A program made the position numbers and the translations under genes. 64,000 nt of DNA from Cohnella xylanilytica (lineage in GTDB: Bacteria > Bacillota > Bacilli > Paenibacillales > Paenibacillaceae), in the NCBI RefSeq assembly GCF_014212175.1, contig NZ_JACJVR010000070.1:1-64000 (forward strand). The letters run 5' to 3'. The notes under the pieces were generated by a model, which did no database searches, was not told the DNA's origin, and saw only the letters and a list, made by a program, of their open reading frames with translations. Below, piece after piece: positions 34,213 to 42,268 of this stretch; the first letter of the stretch is position 1; each line of letters opens with the position of its first letter.

Positions 34213-34686
34213 GTGGCCGTCGTGAGCCGCTACACCGTCGCTCTGCATGCTCTGACCTGGCTCGCGTATATGTCGCGGGACAAGGACGAATTCTTCGCTT
34301 CCGACCGGATCGCGAACAGCGTGAACACGAGCCCGGTCTTCATCCGCCGCATCCTGGGACAGCTGGCGAAGGCCCGTCTGGTCTCCGTCCAGCACGGAGG
34401 AACCGGCGCCGGATGGAAGCTGGCCCGCGCAGCCGAAGCCATCACCCTGCACGAGGTCTACGAAGCGGTCGTGCAGACCCCTCTGTTCGAGCTCCATCAT
34501 AGCGGCCCCAACCTGAGATGCCAGATCGGCCGGGGAATCCAGCCCGCCTTGGGCGAGATCTACGGCGAGACTGAAGCGGCGATGAAGCGCCAGCTCGGAA
34601 GCACGACGATCGCGGACCTGGTCGACTCTTCCTTGGCGCATGGCGAAGACGGGAAGGAACAGGCGTCGGATGGGCCTCAAGGATAG
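34213..34686 (+). CDS. Rrf2-family transcriptional regulator (YwnA-like)
   Basis: A 157-residue Rrf2 regulator with a winged helix in the first 80 residues (FFASDRIANSVNTSPVFIRRILGQL, GAGWKLARAAEAITLHEVYEAV in part). It has only one cysteine (RCQIG), so unlike IscR/NsrR it cannot hold an Fe-S cluster by the usual three cysteines. The GTG start has GAGGAGG upstream. It probably controls the MFS exporter just downstream in the same orientation (inference). A terminator follows at 34740-34768. Confidence 0.85.
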   Translation: MAVVSRYTVALHALTWLAYMSRDKDEFFASDRIANSVNTSPVFIRRILGQLAKARLVSVQHGGTGAGWKLARAAEAITLHEVYEAVVQTPLFELHHSGPNLRCQIGRGIQPALGEIYGETEAAMKRQLGSTTIADLVDSSLAHGEDGKEQASDGPQG

Positions 34687-34739
34687 GACCGCCGGACTTC
34701 CTTCCGGATTTCCTTCCGGAATTCCAGACTTCCGGGCTT

Positions 34740-34768
34740 GGACGCATCGTCGCATGCCGTCTTTTTTT
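34740..34768 (+). terminator. Terminator of the Rrf2-type gene
   Basis: GACGCAT pairs, with one bulge, with ATGCCGTC and is followed by TTTTTTT. Confidence 0.6.
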
Positions 34769-34774
34769 CGCGGA

Positions 34775-34870
34775 TCAATGCAACTGAATCAGTTCTCTTC
34801 ATCGAACGAACGCAGCCTCCTGAGGCGGCGGCCTTTTTACGTTTTCAATGCAACCATGTCAGTTTCCTTG
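34775..34870. promoter_or_regulatory. Two direct repeats upstream of the MFS exporter
   Basis: CAATGCAAC-N4-TCAGTT occurs at about 34776 and again 73 bp downstream at about 34849. The first copy contains a perfect palindrome AACTGAATCAGTT. They are good operator candidates for the Rrf2 protein, which is not proven. Confidence 0.45.
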
Positions 34871-34934
34871 GGTTTCCGCAACCCATGCAGCGAACAAGCC
34901 GCATTATCGCCCATCCTGAAAGGAGATCGAGCAA

Positions 34935-36164
34935 ATGGACAAAAGGATTTACGCGCTGACGATGGGGGCGTTCGTCATCGGCACGGAAGGATTTCTGATC
35001 GCCGGCGTTCTCCCCCTGCTCGCGAAGTCGTTCCACGTCTCGCTGTCCGTCGCCGGCCAGCTGGTGACGATCTTCTCCCTCGTCTACGCCGTCGGTTCCC
35101 CCGTCCTGGCGACCTTGACGGGCCGCTGGGACCGAAGGCGCGTTCTCGTCGCGGGCATGCTCGTCTTCGCCGCGGGGAACGCGATCGCCGCTCTCTCGAA
35201 TGCGTATGCGGTCATGGCGGTCGGACGCATCGTCGCAGGGATCGGCGCCGGCTGGTATTCGCCGGCGGCCACGACCTCCGCCGCCGCCCTTGTGCGTTCC
35301 GACCAACGAGGGCGGGCCATCTCGACCGTCGTCGCCGGCCAGACGGTCGCCTTGATGTTGGGCGTTCCCCTTGGAACCTGGATCGCCCTGACGTTCCAGT
35401 GGAGAACCTCCTTCTGGATTCTGACGGTCGTCGGCGTTCTGGCGGCCCTCCTCATTCGCTTCCGGTTCCCGGCCATCCCATCGCCCGGGGCCGTCTCCAT
35501 GCGGGAGCGCCTGGCTCCCTTGAAGCGGCCGGAGCTTCTGTCCGCCCTGCTGACGACGCTGGCTTGGGCAATCGGCATCTTCGCGGTCTATACGTACGTG
35601 GCCGATATCTTCGCAGGGTACGGGGCGGCGGATCGGACGATCAGCGTCGTCCTCTTCGCGGCGGGCGCCGCGAGCTTGATCGGGGTGAAGCTCGGCGGCT
35701 TCTCCACCGACCGGTTCGGCTCGCCCCGCACGATCGCCGCCGCGCTGCCCGCTCTGGCCCTGTCGATGGCGGTCCTGTCGATCGTGGCGGACTTCGCCTC
35801 CCCGTCCGGCATCGGGACCTTCGCCGCCGTCGGCCTCGGCATCGCCGCCCTGGCGGTCTGGGGGGCGAGCGGGTACGCGTTCAACCCCGCGCAGCAGCAT
35901 CGGCTGATCGACCTGTCCGGACCGGCGGCCGGCGTTATCCTCTCCCTGAGCTCCTCCGCCACCTATCTGGGCAGCGCCTTGGGCGCGTCGACGGGCGGCC
36001 TCGTCGTCCGGTACGGCTCCGCCGGAGAGCTCGGCTATTACGGGGCCGGATGGGAGCTGCTGGCGCTCGCCCTGTTCGCCGTCAGCCTCCGGCTTGCATC
36101 GGGGCGCCTGCGGCGATCCGCGCGAACGCCCCAGGCCGAGCCGATCGCCGAAGACCGGCGGTGA
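34935..36164 (+). CDS. MFS drug/metabolite exporter (DHA1 type)
   Basis: A 409-residue major facilitator with twelve predicted membrane segments. The N-terminal pattern (ALTMGAFVIGTEGFLIAGVLP) and the loop-2/3 motif-A-like LTGRWDRRRVLVAG match the DHA1/AraJ-type multidrug or sugar-efflux group. GAAAGGAG precedes the ATG. It lies downstream of the Rrf2 gene but behind its own terminator and repeat-containing leader, so it is separately transcribed and perhaps Rrf2-controlled. The substrate is unknown. Confidence 0.88.
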   Translation: MDKRIYALTMGAFVIGTEGFLIAGVLPLLAKSFHVSLSVAGQLVTIFSLVYAVGSPVLATLTGRWDRRRVLVAGMLVFAAGNAIAALSNAYAVMAVGRIVAGIGAGWYSPAATTSAAALVRSDQRGRAISTVVAGQTVALMLGVPLGTWIALTFQWRTSFWILTVVGVLAALLIRFRFPAIPSPGAVSMRERLAPLKRPELLSALLTTLAWAIGIFAVYTYVADIFAGYGAADRTISVVLFAAGAASLIGVKLGGFSTDRFGSPRTIAAALPALALSMAVLSIVADFASPSGIGTFAAVGLGIAALAVWGASGYAFNPAQQHRLIDLSGPAAGVILSLSSSATYLGSALGASTGGLVVRYGSAGELGYYGAGWELLALALFAVSLRLASGRLRRSARTPQAEPIAEDRR

Positions 36165-36278
36165 GACGGGCGGTAAGACGGGCGCGCGAATAGGCCGGCT
36201 CCGCCCTGCCGATACTACGGAAGATTATGGCCGGACGAGGCCGAATCCGGAATCGGAATGAGAATCGGAGGGACCGCG

Positions 36279-36665
36279 ATGTCGGAGAGAACGGTGTTCG
36301 CCTACTTCAACACGCCCGACCAAGCCAAGCAAGCGGTGGAACGGATGCGGAGCCGGTCGCTGAAGCTCGTCGAGCATGCGATCGAGCGATTCGACGGATA
36401 CAGCGGGACCGGCATGCAGAACCTGGACCAGCTCGGCCAGACGATTACGGGCAACTTCCCCGGACTCCCCTATCTGACGCTCGGCGGGGACTTCGACAAC
36501 AAGGACGCTTCCGTCCTCGCGGCCGCGAGCGTCAGCGCCAGCGGCATGAGCGCGGGCGGCCCGGACAACCGGGTGACCGGCCGGGACATCCTTCTCGTCG
36601 CCGTCGTCGAAGAAGAGGACTACGAGGAAGCCGTCCGGATCGCGCAGGCGGAGGGCGCTCTATAA
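36279..36665 (+). CDS. Small conserved-looking protein of unknown function
   Basis: A 128-residue soluble protein. The start at 36279 is chosen because GGAGGG lies eight to nine bases upstream. It begins with a ferredoxin-like beta-alpha-beta pattern (TVFAYFNTPDQAKQAVERMRSR), has a Gly/Asn-rich middle and ends with an acidic helix (VVEEEDYEEAVRIAQAEGAL). This suggests a general-stress-protein-like fold repeated twice around a loop, but no named family is claimed. A strong terminator follows. Confidence 0.65.
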   Translation: MSERTVFAYFNTPDQAKQAVERMRSRSLKLVEHAIERFDGYSGTGMQNLDQLGQTITGNFPGLPYLTLGGDFDNKDASVLAAASVSASGMSAGGPDNRVTGRDILLVAVVEEEDYEEAVRIAQAEGAL

Positions 36666-36678
36666 CGCGAAGAAGAAG

Positions 36679-36719
36679 GCCGGGAGCTTGCCCGAAGAGG
36701 CGGCTTCCGGCTTTTTTTT
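36679..36719 (+). terminator. Terminator of the small unknown protein gene
   Basis: GCCGGGAGC pairs with GCTTCCGGC (imperfect) around a further hairpin, then eight T. Confidence 0.85.
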
Positions 36720-36820
36720 CTACCATTGTCCAATACCCATACAGACTTGGTTTTCCGTGTTCGGGGCCACATCCTCGCCTAGTTCGGACCGCGCAGGATC
36801 GGAATGCAGGCGGTTTAACG

Positions 36821-37035
36821 AGTGTGATTTTTCGAATAAAATCGTCGAAGTAAATCGCAAACAAATGGAATCTGTATGATTTTTCACATAAAACGTAAGC
36901 AACGCACCGTCATAAGGCAGAATTTGTATGGTTTTTCACACAAACCAACCTGAGCACCTTTTGAAGGCGAATTTTTATACGATTTTTCATACACAAGTGC
37001 GAAGCGAAATATTCCGGGACAGGTTTCGTTATTGA
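36821..37035. repeat. Tandem ~51-bp repeat array 1 (four degenerate units)
   Basis: Units starting with variants of TTTGTATGATTTTTCA occur at 36821, 36871, 36923 and 36973 (periods 50, 52, 50). The second unit contains AACGCACCG and AAGGCAGA, exactly as in the first unit of the array at 49742. The period is not a multiple of three, so it is not a coding repeat. The array ends with CCGGGACAGGTTTCGTTATTGAA (in part), which resembles the end of array 2. Confidence 0.7.
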
Positions 37036-37059
37036 ATTGGACATTCGTAGTTTTTGTGC

Positions 37060-37362
37060 ATGCCGAAGGGCCGCCTCTTCGCGACGGCCGCGTCCAGCTT
37101 CTTCTTCGGAATCGCGCGCGCGCTTCATGGACTCCGATACCGATACGGAGCTGAAGGCGCAGAAGGTCGCGTCCGCGGACGGGCTGGTCACGATCGAGGC
37201 CGATATCGGCGGAGTGAACAAGCTGTATATCCATACCGAGGTCGCGAGCGGAGGCTCGTTGTTCGTTCCGCTGACGACCTCCTACTTCAAGCAAGGGAAT
37301 CGCCGATCGCTCGGCGGCAGCTTCCCCGGGCGGGTCGGCCTTCTCGCTTGCTCCCACGACAA
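37060..37362 (+). pseudogene. Coding-like fragment, possibly a frameshifted gene remnant
   Basis: From an ATG at 37060 one frame has GC-rich third positions for about 20 codons (MPKGRLFATAASSFFFGIAR). Then a second frame, from about 37127, takes over the coding-like bias (DGLVTIEADIGGVNKLYIHT, then VASGGSLFVPLTTSYF). Together they look like one small gene broken by a shift, lying right after the tandem array. No family is recognised and it may be spurious. Confidence 0.3.
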
Positions 37363-37385
37363 CCTCAAGGTTCCTATGTCACCTC

Positions 37386-37399
37386 AAAGTGCGTACTTT
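37386..37399. promoter_or_regulatory. Palindromic operator before the PRISE reductase (HxlR-type)
   Basis: AAAGT-GCGT-ACTTT forms a 14-bp inverted repeat 67 bp before the start codon. Such sites are typical of HxlR/MarR-type repressors of oxidoreductases. No HxlR gene is adjacent; the nearest is at 40542. Confidence 0.45.
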
Positions 37400-37466
37400 C
37401 CGCGAGACTTCCCTTCGTGCACAATAGCTCTCAAGACAACGAACTCGAAGAAGGGAAGGATCACCT

Positions 37467-38546
37467 ATGCAAGCCATCCACCCGGAAACCCCGAACGACC
37501 GCAAAGTCGCCCTCGTCGTCGGCGCGGGCGGCGTCATCGGCCGCAACCTGATCGATTATCTGCTGACGCTGCCCGATTGGGACGTCATCGGCGTCTCGCG
37601 CCGAGGGGGAGAATCCCGGGACCGCCTCCGCCACGTGGCCGCGGACCTGCTCGACCCGGCCGACAGCCGGGAGAAGCTGGGGAGCCTCTCCGAGGTCACG
37701 CATCTTTTCTACGCCGCCTATCAGGACCGCCCGACCTGGGCCGAGCTCGTCGCGCCCAATCTCGCCATGCTGAAGAATGCGGTCGAAGCCGTCGAACCGG
37801 CCGCCCGCAACCTGAAGCACGTCAGCCTGATGCAAGGGTATAAGGTCTACGGCGCCCACCTCGGCCCGTTCAAGACGCCCGCCCGCGAGACGGACGCGCC
37901 CCACATGCCTCCCGAGTTCAACGTCGACCAACAGAACTACCTGGAGGAGCGGCAAAAGGGGAAGGCCTGGACCTGGTCGGCGATCCGCCCCTCGGTCGTA
38001 TCCGGCTTCGCGCTCGGCAATCCGATGAATCTCGCGATGGTGATCGCGGTGTACGCCTCCATCTCGAAGGAGCTCGGCATCCCGCTCCGGTTCCCGGGCA
38101 AGCCAGGCGCCTACCACACGCTCATGGAGATGACGGACGCCGGCCTGCTCGCGAAGGCGACCGTCTGGGCGGCGACCGACGAGCGCTGCGCCAACCAGGC
38201 GTTCAACATCGCGAACGGCGACCTGTTCCGCTGGAACGAGATGTGGCCGAAGATCGCCCGCTACTTCGAGCTGGAGACGGCCCCGCCGCTGCCGATGCCG
38301 CTGGAGGTCGTCATGGCGGACAAGGAAGAGCTGTGGAACCGGATGACGGAGAAGTACGGGCTCGCGGGGCATTTCTACAAGGAGGTGTCGTCGTGGGCGT
38401 TCGGGGACTTCGTGTTCTCGTGGGATTACGACTTCTTCGCCGACGGCTCCAAGGCCCGCCGCTTCGGCTTCCACGAATACGTCGACACCGAGGCGATGTT
38501 CATGGGAATCTTCGACGAATTCCGCAGGCGCAAGGTCATTCCTTGA
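37467..38546 (+). CDS. PRISE-type SDR oxidoreductase (progesterone 5-beta-reductase/iridoid-synthase-like)
   Basis: A 359-residue extended/atypical short-chain dehydrogenase. The NADP loop is VGAGGVIGRNL (residues about 17-27). It has the PRISE-specific stretch KHVSLMQGYKVYGAHLGPF (catalytic Lys) and NYLEE (catalytic Tyr), and a C-terminal substrate domain (WSWAFGDF-like SSWAFGDFVFSWDYD). Such enzymes reduce activated C=C bonds of enones. AAGG is upstream of the ATG. Its 3' end overlaps that of the convergent hydrolase by 11 bp. The physiological substrate is unknown. Confidence 0.87.
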   Translation: MQAIHPETPNDRKVALVVGAGGVIGRNLIDYLLTLPDWDVIGVSRRGGESRDRLRHVAADLLDPADSREKLGSLSEVTHLFYAAYQDRPTWAELVAPNLAMLKNAVEAVEPAARNLKHVSLMQGYKVYGAHLGPFKTPARETDAPHMPPEFNVDQQNYLEERQKGKAWTWSAIRPSVVSGFALGNPMNLAMVIAVYASISKELGIPLRFPGKPGAYHTLMEMTDAGLLAKATVWAATDERCANQAFNIANGDLFRWNEMWPKIARYFELETAPPLPMPLEVVMADKEELWNRMTEKYGLAGHFYKEVSSWAFGDFVFSWDYDFFADGSKARRFGFHEYVDTEAMFMGIFDEFRRRKVIP

Positions 38547-39468
38547 CGGGCGCGGCGGGACGATCGGCTTTCTCGTCCGAAGCCGCCAGGAACTTCGCGA
38601 TCTCGTCCTGCAGCTCTACGTGGAAGCCCGCGCGGTCGAATCCGGGCGGGTCCTGCGAAGGGAGGAAGGAAGTCGAGACCATCTCGGCCGGGAACGGACT
38701 CAGGAAGGCGAAATGTCCGGCATTCTTCACGGTTCGGTAGCGAACCTTCGACGGATCGGCGACGCCGTTCAAGACGATCTGCGCGTGATAAGGAGGCGTG
38801 TACGGATCTCGTTCCGCGTCCAGCATCAGAATGGGGAGTCGAACTCCGCTTAACGCTCCCTCTTCCCGGAACCAGACGGACGCCGGAGCCAGTAGAACGA
38901 TGGATCGGATGCGCGGATCTCTCTCGACGTCAATCGGCTGCGCCCGGCCGTCCGGGCTCTCGTGCGGGAAGGAGGCCGGAACGCCGCCGGCCGCGGCCAG
39001 CGCGGTGTAGCCGCCCATCGAATGCCCGATGACCGAATGCCCTTCGGGCTTGACTAGCCCCTTGAACGCCTCATCTTGATAGAACCAGTCGGCCGCCAGA
39101 CGCAGGTGCCGGGGGCGGTGCAGGAGATTCTGGACCGTGCCCTCCCAGCTATTATCGTTGCGGTTGTTGTGCGGATGCTCGGGCAAGCCGACGATAAAGC
39201 CGTTGCGGGCCAAATGACGGGCGATGGACCGGTACACGAACGGAGTTCCCCCCGTACCGTGCGAGAGAAGGACCAGCGGGTGTATTCCGGCCCGCGGAGA
39301 CGCATCCCGGGCCGCCTCCACCGAGTATGGCCCGAGCCGTTCCTCCTTCTCCGGCTCGTCCGTCGGATACATCACGGTCATCGCGAAAGCCGTCTCCGAT
39401 AAGCCGTCGTGAACAAAAACCTGACGGAGTCCCGCATTGGCTCTCTTTATCTGTGTTTCGATCTTCAT
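38536..39468 (-). CDS. Alpha/beta hydrolase (PAF-acetylhydrolase/dienelactone-hydrolase-like)
   Basis: A 310-residue alpha/beta hydrolase. The oxyanion segment is LLSHGTGGTPF, the nucleophile elbow GHSMGG (Ser near residue 155), the acid in LMLDAERDPYTP and the His in VKNAGHFAFL. It has no signal peptide. GGAGGAAG precedes the ATG. It is 30 bp downstream of an AraC/GyrI regulator on the same strand, so the two form a likely operon. The substrate is not predictable. Confidence 0.85.
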   Translation of the reverse strand: MKIETQIKRANAGLRQVFVHDGLSETAFAMTVMYPTDEPEKEERLGPYSVEAARDASPRAGIHPLVLLSHGTGGTPFVYRSIARHLARNGFIVGLPEHPHNNRNDNSWEGTVQNLLHRPRHLRLAADWFYQDEAFKGLVKPEGHSVIGHSMGGYTALAAAGGVPASFPHESPDGRAQPIDVERDPRIRSIVLLAPASVWFREEGALSGVRLPILMLDAERDPYTPPYHAQIVLNGVADPSKVRYRTVKNAGHFAFLSPFPAEMVSTSFLPSQDPPGFDRAGFHVELQDEIAKFLAASDEKADRPAAPVKE

Positions 39469-39498
39469 CTCGACTTCTTCCTCCGTTTCCAGGCTCCC

Positions 39499-40371
39499 CT
39501 ATGCCGGGCCGACCGGAATAAAGAGGTCCAGCACGGAATTCTCGTCCGCCGGCCCCAAGTATCGTTCGTCGTATCGCGCGAACTCCGGGGCGTCGGTCCG
39601 AATGCGGCCCGACCGGGGCAGCCACTCCTCGTAAATGTATTGGAACGTATCGTTAAGTCTGGCCAAGGTTCCCTTGTGCGAAAAAACCGCATAGTCGGCT
39701 GCGGGAAGCCGCTTGGCCGCCATCCCTGCCGGAACCGGGCTCTCTTCGCGGTCGACTTCGGCGCAAGCGGTGTATAAGACTTCCCAGCCCTCGCCTGCCA
39801 GCTCGATGACGGAATAAGCGACCCCCTCCGTACCCGGCTTGCGCTTGATCTCCCGCTCGCGCTCCCGGAAGCTGCGCCAGAGCCTTCCGATCTCGTCCGA
39901 GCGAAGGCCCGGGATCGACAAGCCCACCAGGCGCAGCTCGTCCAAGCGGACGATGGAGGGCTCGAGGGAGATGCCCTCATGCAGATGCCGCAGCCCCGCG
40001 TCATCCAGCGGGAGCTTCTCCATCGCCCGGAACAGGGTGTCCTTCATGTCCCTCCGCTTGCGGAATTGTCCGGGCGAGACGGAGAACAGCTTCCGGAAGG
40101 CGCGGGTGAAGGCTTCCTGCGAATCGAACCGATAGCGCAGGGCGATCTCGATGATTCTTCCGTCGGTATGGAACAGGTCATAGGCCGCGCGAGTCAATCT
40201 CCGCTTGCTGATGTACTCCGAGACGGAGGTTCGGGTCAGCGACTGGAAGATCCGATGGAAATGGTAAGGGGAATACCCTGCGGCTTCCGCCACTTCGGCG
40301 CTGGACAGCTTTTCGGTCAGACGTGCCTCTATATAGGCGATAGCCTTGCTTACCGAATCCTTGTAGTTCAA
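39499..40371 (-). CDS. AraC-family regulator with GyrI-like effector domain
   Basis: A 290-residue regulator. The N-terminal double helix-turn-helix (residues 1-105) reads LSSAEVAEAAGYSPYHFHRIFQ and RYRFDSQEAFTRAFRKLF. The C-terminal GyrI-like ligand-binding domain (about 125-288) is as in Rob/SbmC-like proteins. The TTG start at 40371 has GGAGG seven bases upstream. It is the first gene of a two-gene unit with the alpha/beta hydrolase and probably responds to a hydrophobic small molecule. Confidence 0.88.
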   Translation of the reverse strand: MNYKDSVSKAIAYIEARLTEKLSSAEVAEAAGYSPYHFHRIFQSLTRTSVSEYISKRRLTRAAYDLFHTDGRIIEIALRYRFDSQEAFTRAFRKLFSVSPGQFRKRRDMKDTLFRAMEKLPLDDAGLRHLHEGISLEPSIVRLDELRLVGLSIPGLRSDEIGRLWRSFREREREIKRKPGTEGVAYSVIELAGEGWEVLYTACAEVDREESPVPAGMAAKRLPAADYAVFSHKGTLARLNDTFQYIYEEWLPRSGRIRTDAPEFARYDERYLGPADENSVLDLFIPVGPA

Positions 40372-40490
40372 ATCGATGCCTCCATGGAGTTATTTTCACT
40401 ATACGACAGAAGAGGGCCCCTGTTTTGATTTATCTTGCGATATTTGCCCCCGGCAGTCGGCCCGGAGCGGCCGCTTCTTCGGAACCGTCA

Positions 40491-40520
40491 AAAAAAGGCA
40501 GCCGCGGAGCGGATGCCTTC
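40491..40520 (-). terminator. Terminator of the HxlR gene
   Basis: On the minus strand GGCATCCGC...GCGGCTGCC form an imperfect stem followed by TTTTTTT. Confidence 0.75.
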
Positions 40521-40541
40521 GTGAAGCCGGATCTCTTCTTC

Positions 40542-40922
40542 TTATTGGGGCAGCGCGTCCGGCGTCGGGTTGCGGACGACGGCCTTGTCCCCGTATTTGC
40601 GCTCGATATGGCCGTCTCCCCACCTGCACATCAGGCGAAGGAGCTCCTTCAGGCTCCAGCCGTAGTCCGTCAGCTCGTATTCGACCCGGGGCGGCACCTC
40701 GTTATAGGTCGTGCGCTTGACGATGCCTTCCTCTTCGAGCTCCCGCAGCTGCTCCGTCAGCACCTTCTGGGTGATGTCGGGGATCAGGCTGCGGAACTCG
40801 CCGTTGCGCTTCTTGCCGAAGGTGAGGTAGAACAGGATGACGGGCTTCCACTTGCCCCCGATCACCTCCAGCGTCGCCTCTACGGCGGTGTTGTACACTT
40901 TGGCCGGCTCTTCCATAGCCAC
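40542..40922 (-). CDS. HxlR-family transcriptional regulator
   Basis: A 126-residue HxlR winged-helix protein with the family signature IGGKWKPVILFYL, the recognition region LIPDITQKVLTEQLRELEEEGIV and YELTDYGWSL. It lies 28 bp after the WYL regulator on the same strand and is probably co-transcribed. The AAAGT-N4-ACTTT site upstream of the PRISE gene could be its target (inference). Confidence 0.9.
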   Translation of the reverse strand: MAMEEPAKVYNTAVEATLEVIGGKWKPVILFYLTFGKKRNGEFRSLIPDITQKVLTEQLRELEEEGIVKRTTYNEVPPRVEYELTDYGWSLKELLRLMCRWGDGHIERKYGDKAVVRNPTPDALPQ

Positions 40923-40949
40923 GATCGCTCCCCTCTTCTTCGGGCTCTC

Positions 40950-41876
40950 TCAGGAATATCTCCGGAGCATCTTCTCCAGCGTCGAACGGACCGCCTCCCT
41001 CAGTTCGGGCGGCTCCTCCACGACGACCTCGTCCCCGAAGCCGAGCAGCACCCGGAGGAGCCAACGCGCGCGAGCCGGATTCGCAACCTTCAGCGCGACC
41101 GTCAGCGAGCCGTCTTCGCGCAGGGAGCGGTCTCCCCGGCCGAAGTGATCCAGGGCGCGGGGAACGGCCTCCTTCTCGAACCGAAGGACGACGTCGCGAA
41201 GCTCGGTCTCCTCTTCCGTCCCGAACAATCCCGGCTCCAGCTCCGGCTTCTCCAAGGCCGCATCCAGCCTGCGGACGAAGCGCTCGGACAGCGCCTCCAG
41301 CCCGGACATGCGCGACAGCTTGAACTCCCGGTGGCCGCGCCGCTCCCGGCAATAGCCGAACAAGTACCAAGAGCCGTTCCGGTATTTCAGGCTGGCCGGT
41401 TCGACGAGCCGGATCGTTTTCTCGCTTTTCCAGCTGATATATTCGAATCTCACGACGTTCCGCTCCAGAATAGCCGTCCGGAGCATTCGCAGTTCGGTCA
41501 GGAAGCCGCGGTGGCTGCCGATGTCCATGTCCAGAACGGGATCGGAATCGTCCCTACGAATCGTCTGCAGCTTCCGCACCGTATCCATCGCCTGCTCGTC
41601 GTCGAATACGTTCGACAGGCTGCTCAGAATCGTCACAAGCGACTCCACGTCGTACGACCCGAGCAGGCTCCGGTCCATCTTGTACGTGTCGATGATGCCG
41701 TAGCCGCCGTTCGCCCCTTGATAGGAGACGACGGGAATGCCGGCCGCGCAGATCGCCTCGATGTCGCGGTAGATCGTCCGCTGCGATACCCCGTATTTGT
41801 CCGCCAGCGCCGAAGCCGAGACGACCTCGTTGTTGAGCAGCATATAGATCATGGAGATCAGCCTCTCCAGCTTCAC
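40950..41876 (-). CDS. YafY-type regulator: HTH_11 plus WYL domain
   Basis: A 308-residue regulator. The N-terminal HTH_11 (LISMIYMLLNNEVVSASALADKYGVSQRTIYRDIEAI in part) is followed by a WYL ligand-binding domain (about 130-215, RFEYISWKSEKTIRLVEPASLKYRNGSWYLFGYC in part) and a WCX extension. The GTG start at 41876 has GGGAGG nine bases upstream. It is in a run of minus-strand genes between DUF2277 (40 bp) and HxlR (28 bp). WYL proteins often sense nucleic-acid or stress ligands; the target here is unknown. Confidence 0.9.
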   Translation of the reverse strand: MKLERLISMIYMLLNNEVVSASALADKYGVSQRTIYRDIEAICAAGIPVVSYQGANGGYGIIDTYKMDRSLLGSYDVESLVTILSSLSNVFDDEQAMDTVRKLQTIRRDDSDPVLDMDIGSHRGFLTELRMLRTAILERNVVRFEYISWKSEKTIRLVEPASLKYRNGSWYLFGYCRERRGHREFKLSRMSGLEALSERFVRRLDAALEKPELEPGLFGTEEETELRDVVLRFEKEAVPRALDHFGRGDRSLREDGSLTVALKVANPARARWLLRVLLGFGDEVVVEEPPELREAVRSTLEKMLRRYS

Positions 41877-41916
41877 CGCGTTCCTCCCCCTCCCGGCTTC
41901 GGCTTCTCGCCCTCCG

Positions 41917-42195
41917 TCATTGCGGCTTCGGCCCGAACCTCTTCACCGACCGGGCGCGCGCCCGCTGAATCTCGACTTCCCGGTTCCGGCTGGGCGCGTT
42001 CGTCACGAGCGACTTCAGCAGCTTGTCGGCGGCCGCCGCGACCTCTTCCACGGCGAGACGGAACGCCTCTTCGTTCGCCTTCGACGGAGCGTTGAAGCCC
42101 GCGAGCTTCCTCACGAATTGAAGCGAAGCCGCCTGGATCTCCTCGTCCGTCGCCGGCGGATCGAAGTTGAACAGCGTCTTGATATTACGGCACAT
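41917..42195 (-). CDS. DUF2277 family protein
   Basis: A 92-residue protein starting MCRNIKTLFNFDPPATDEEI, the hallmark of DUF2277, with the conserved FVRKLAGFNAPSKANEEAF and basic tail. The start at 42195 has GGAAGGTGAG upstream; the frame extends further but without conservation. The function is unknown; it is a short helical, probably nucleic-acid-associated protein by charge. It lies between the kinase-like gene and the WYL regulator. Confidence 0.85.
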   Translation of the reverse strand: MCRNIKTLFNFDPPATDEEIQAASLQFVRKLAGFNAPSKANEEAFRLAVEEVAAAADKLLKSLVTNAPSRNREVEIQRARARSVKRFGPKPQ

Positions 42196-42268
42196 CGCGC
42201 TCACCTTCCTGCGAACTTTTTTACTCATTGTAATCAAAAAATGGCGTCGCTCCAACCGGTCCGGCTCG

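Larger units (their letters stand above)
36666..37466. other. Long intergenic region with tandem array and a gene-like remnant
   Basis: An 801-bp gap containing a terminator (36679-36719), tandem array 1 (36821-37035), a coding-like fragment (37060-37362) and a palindromic operator (37386-37399) before the PRISE reductase. Confidence 0.65.

Noticed and set aside
34778-34960. An upstream ORF controlling the MFS exporter, starting at ATG 34778
   Set aside because: It has no ribosome site, and it runs out of frame into the exporter gene without a nearby stop. The matching sequence is better explained as repeated operator DNA.
36884-37357. A 157-codon minus-strand frame through tandem array 1
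   Set aside because: It has the same frame-shifting reading of repeats, no ribosome site, and its first half is antisense to the coding-like fragment.
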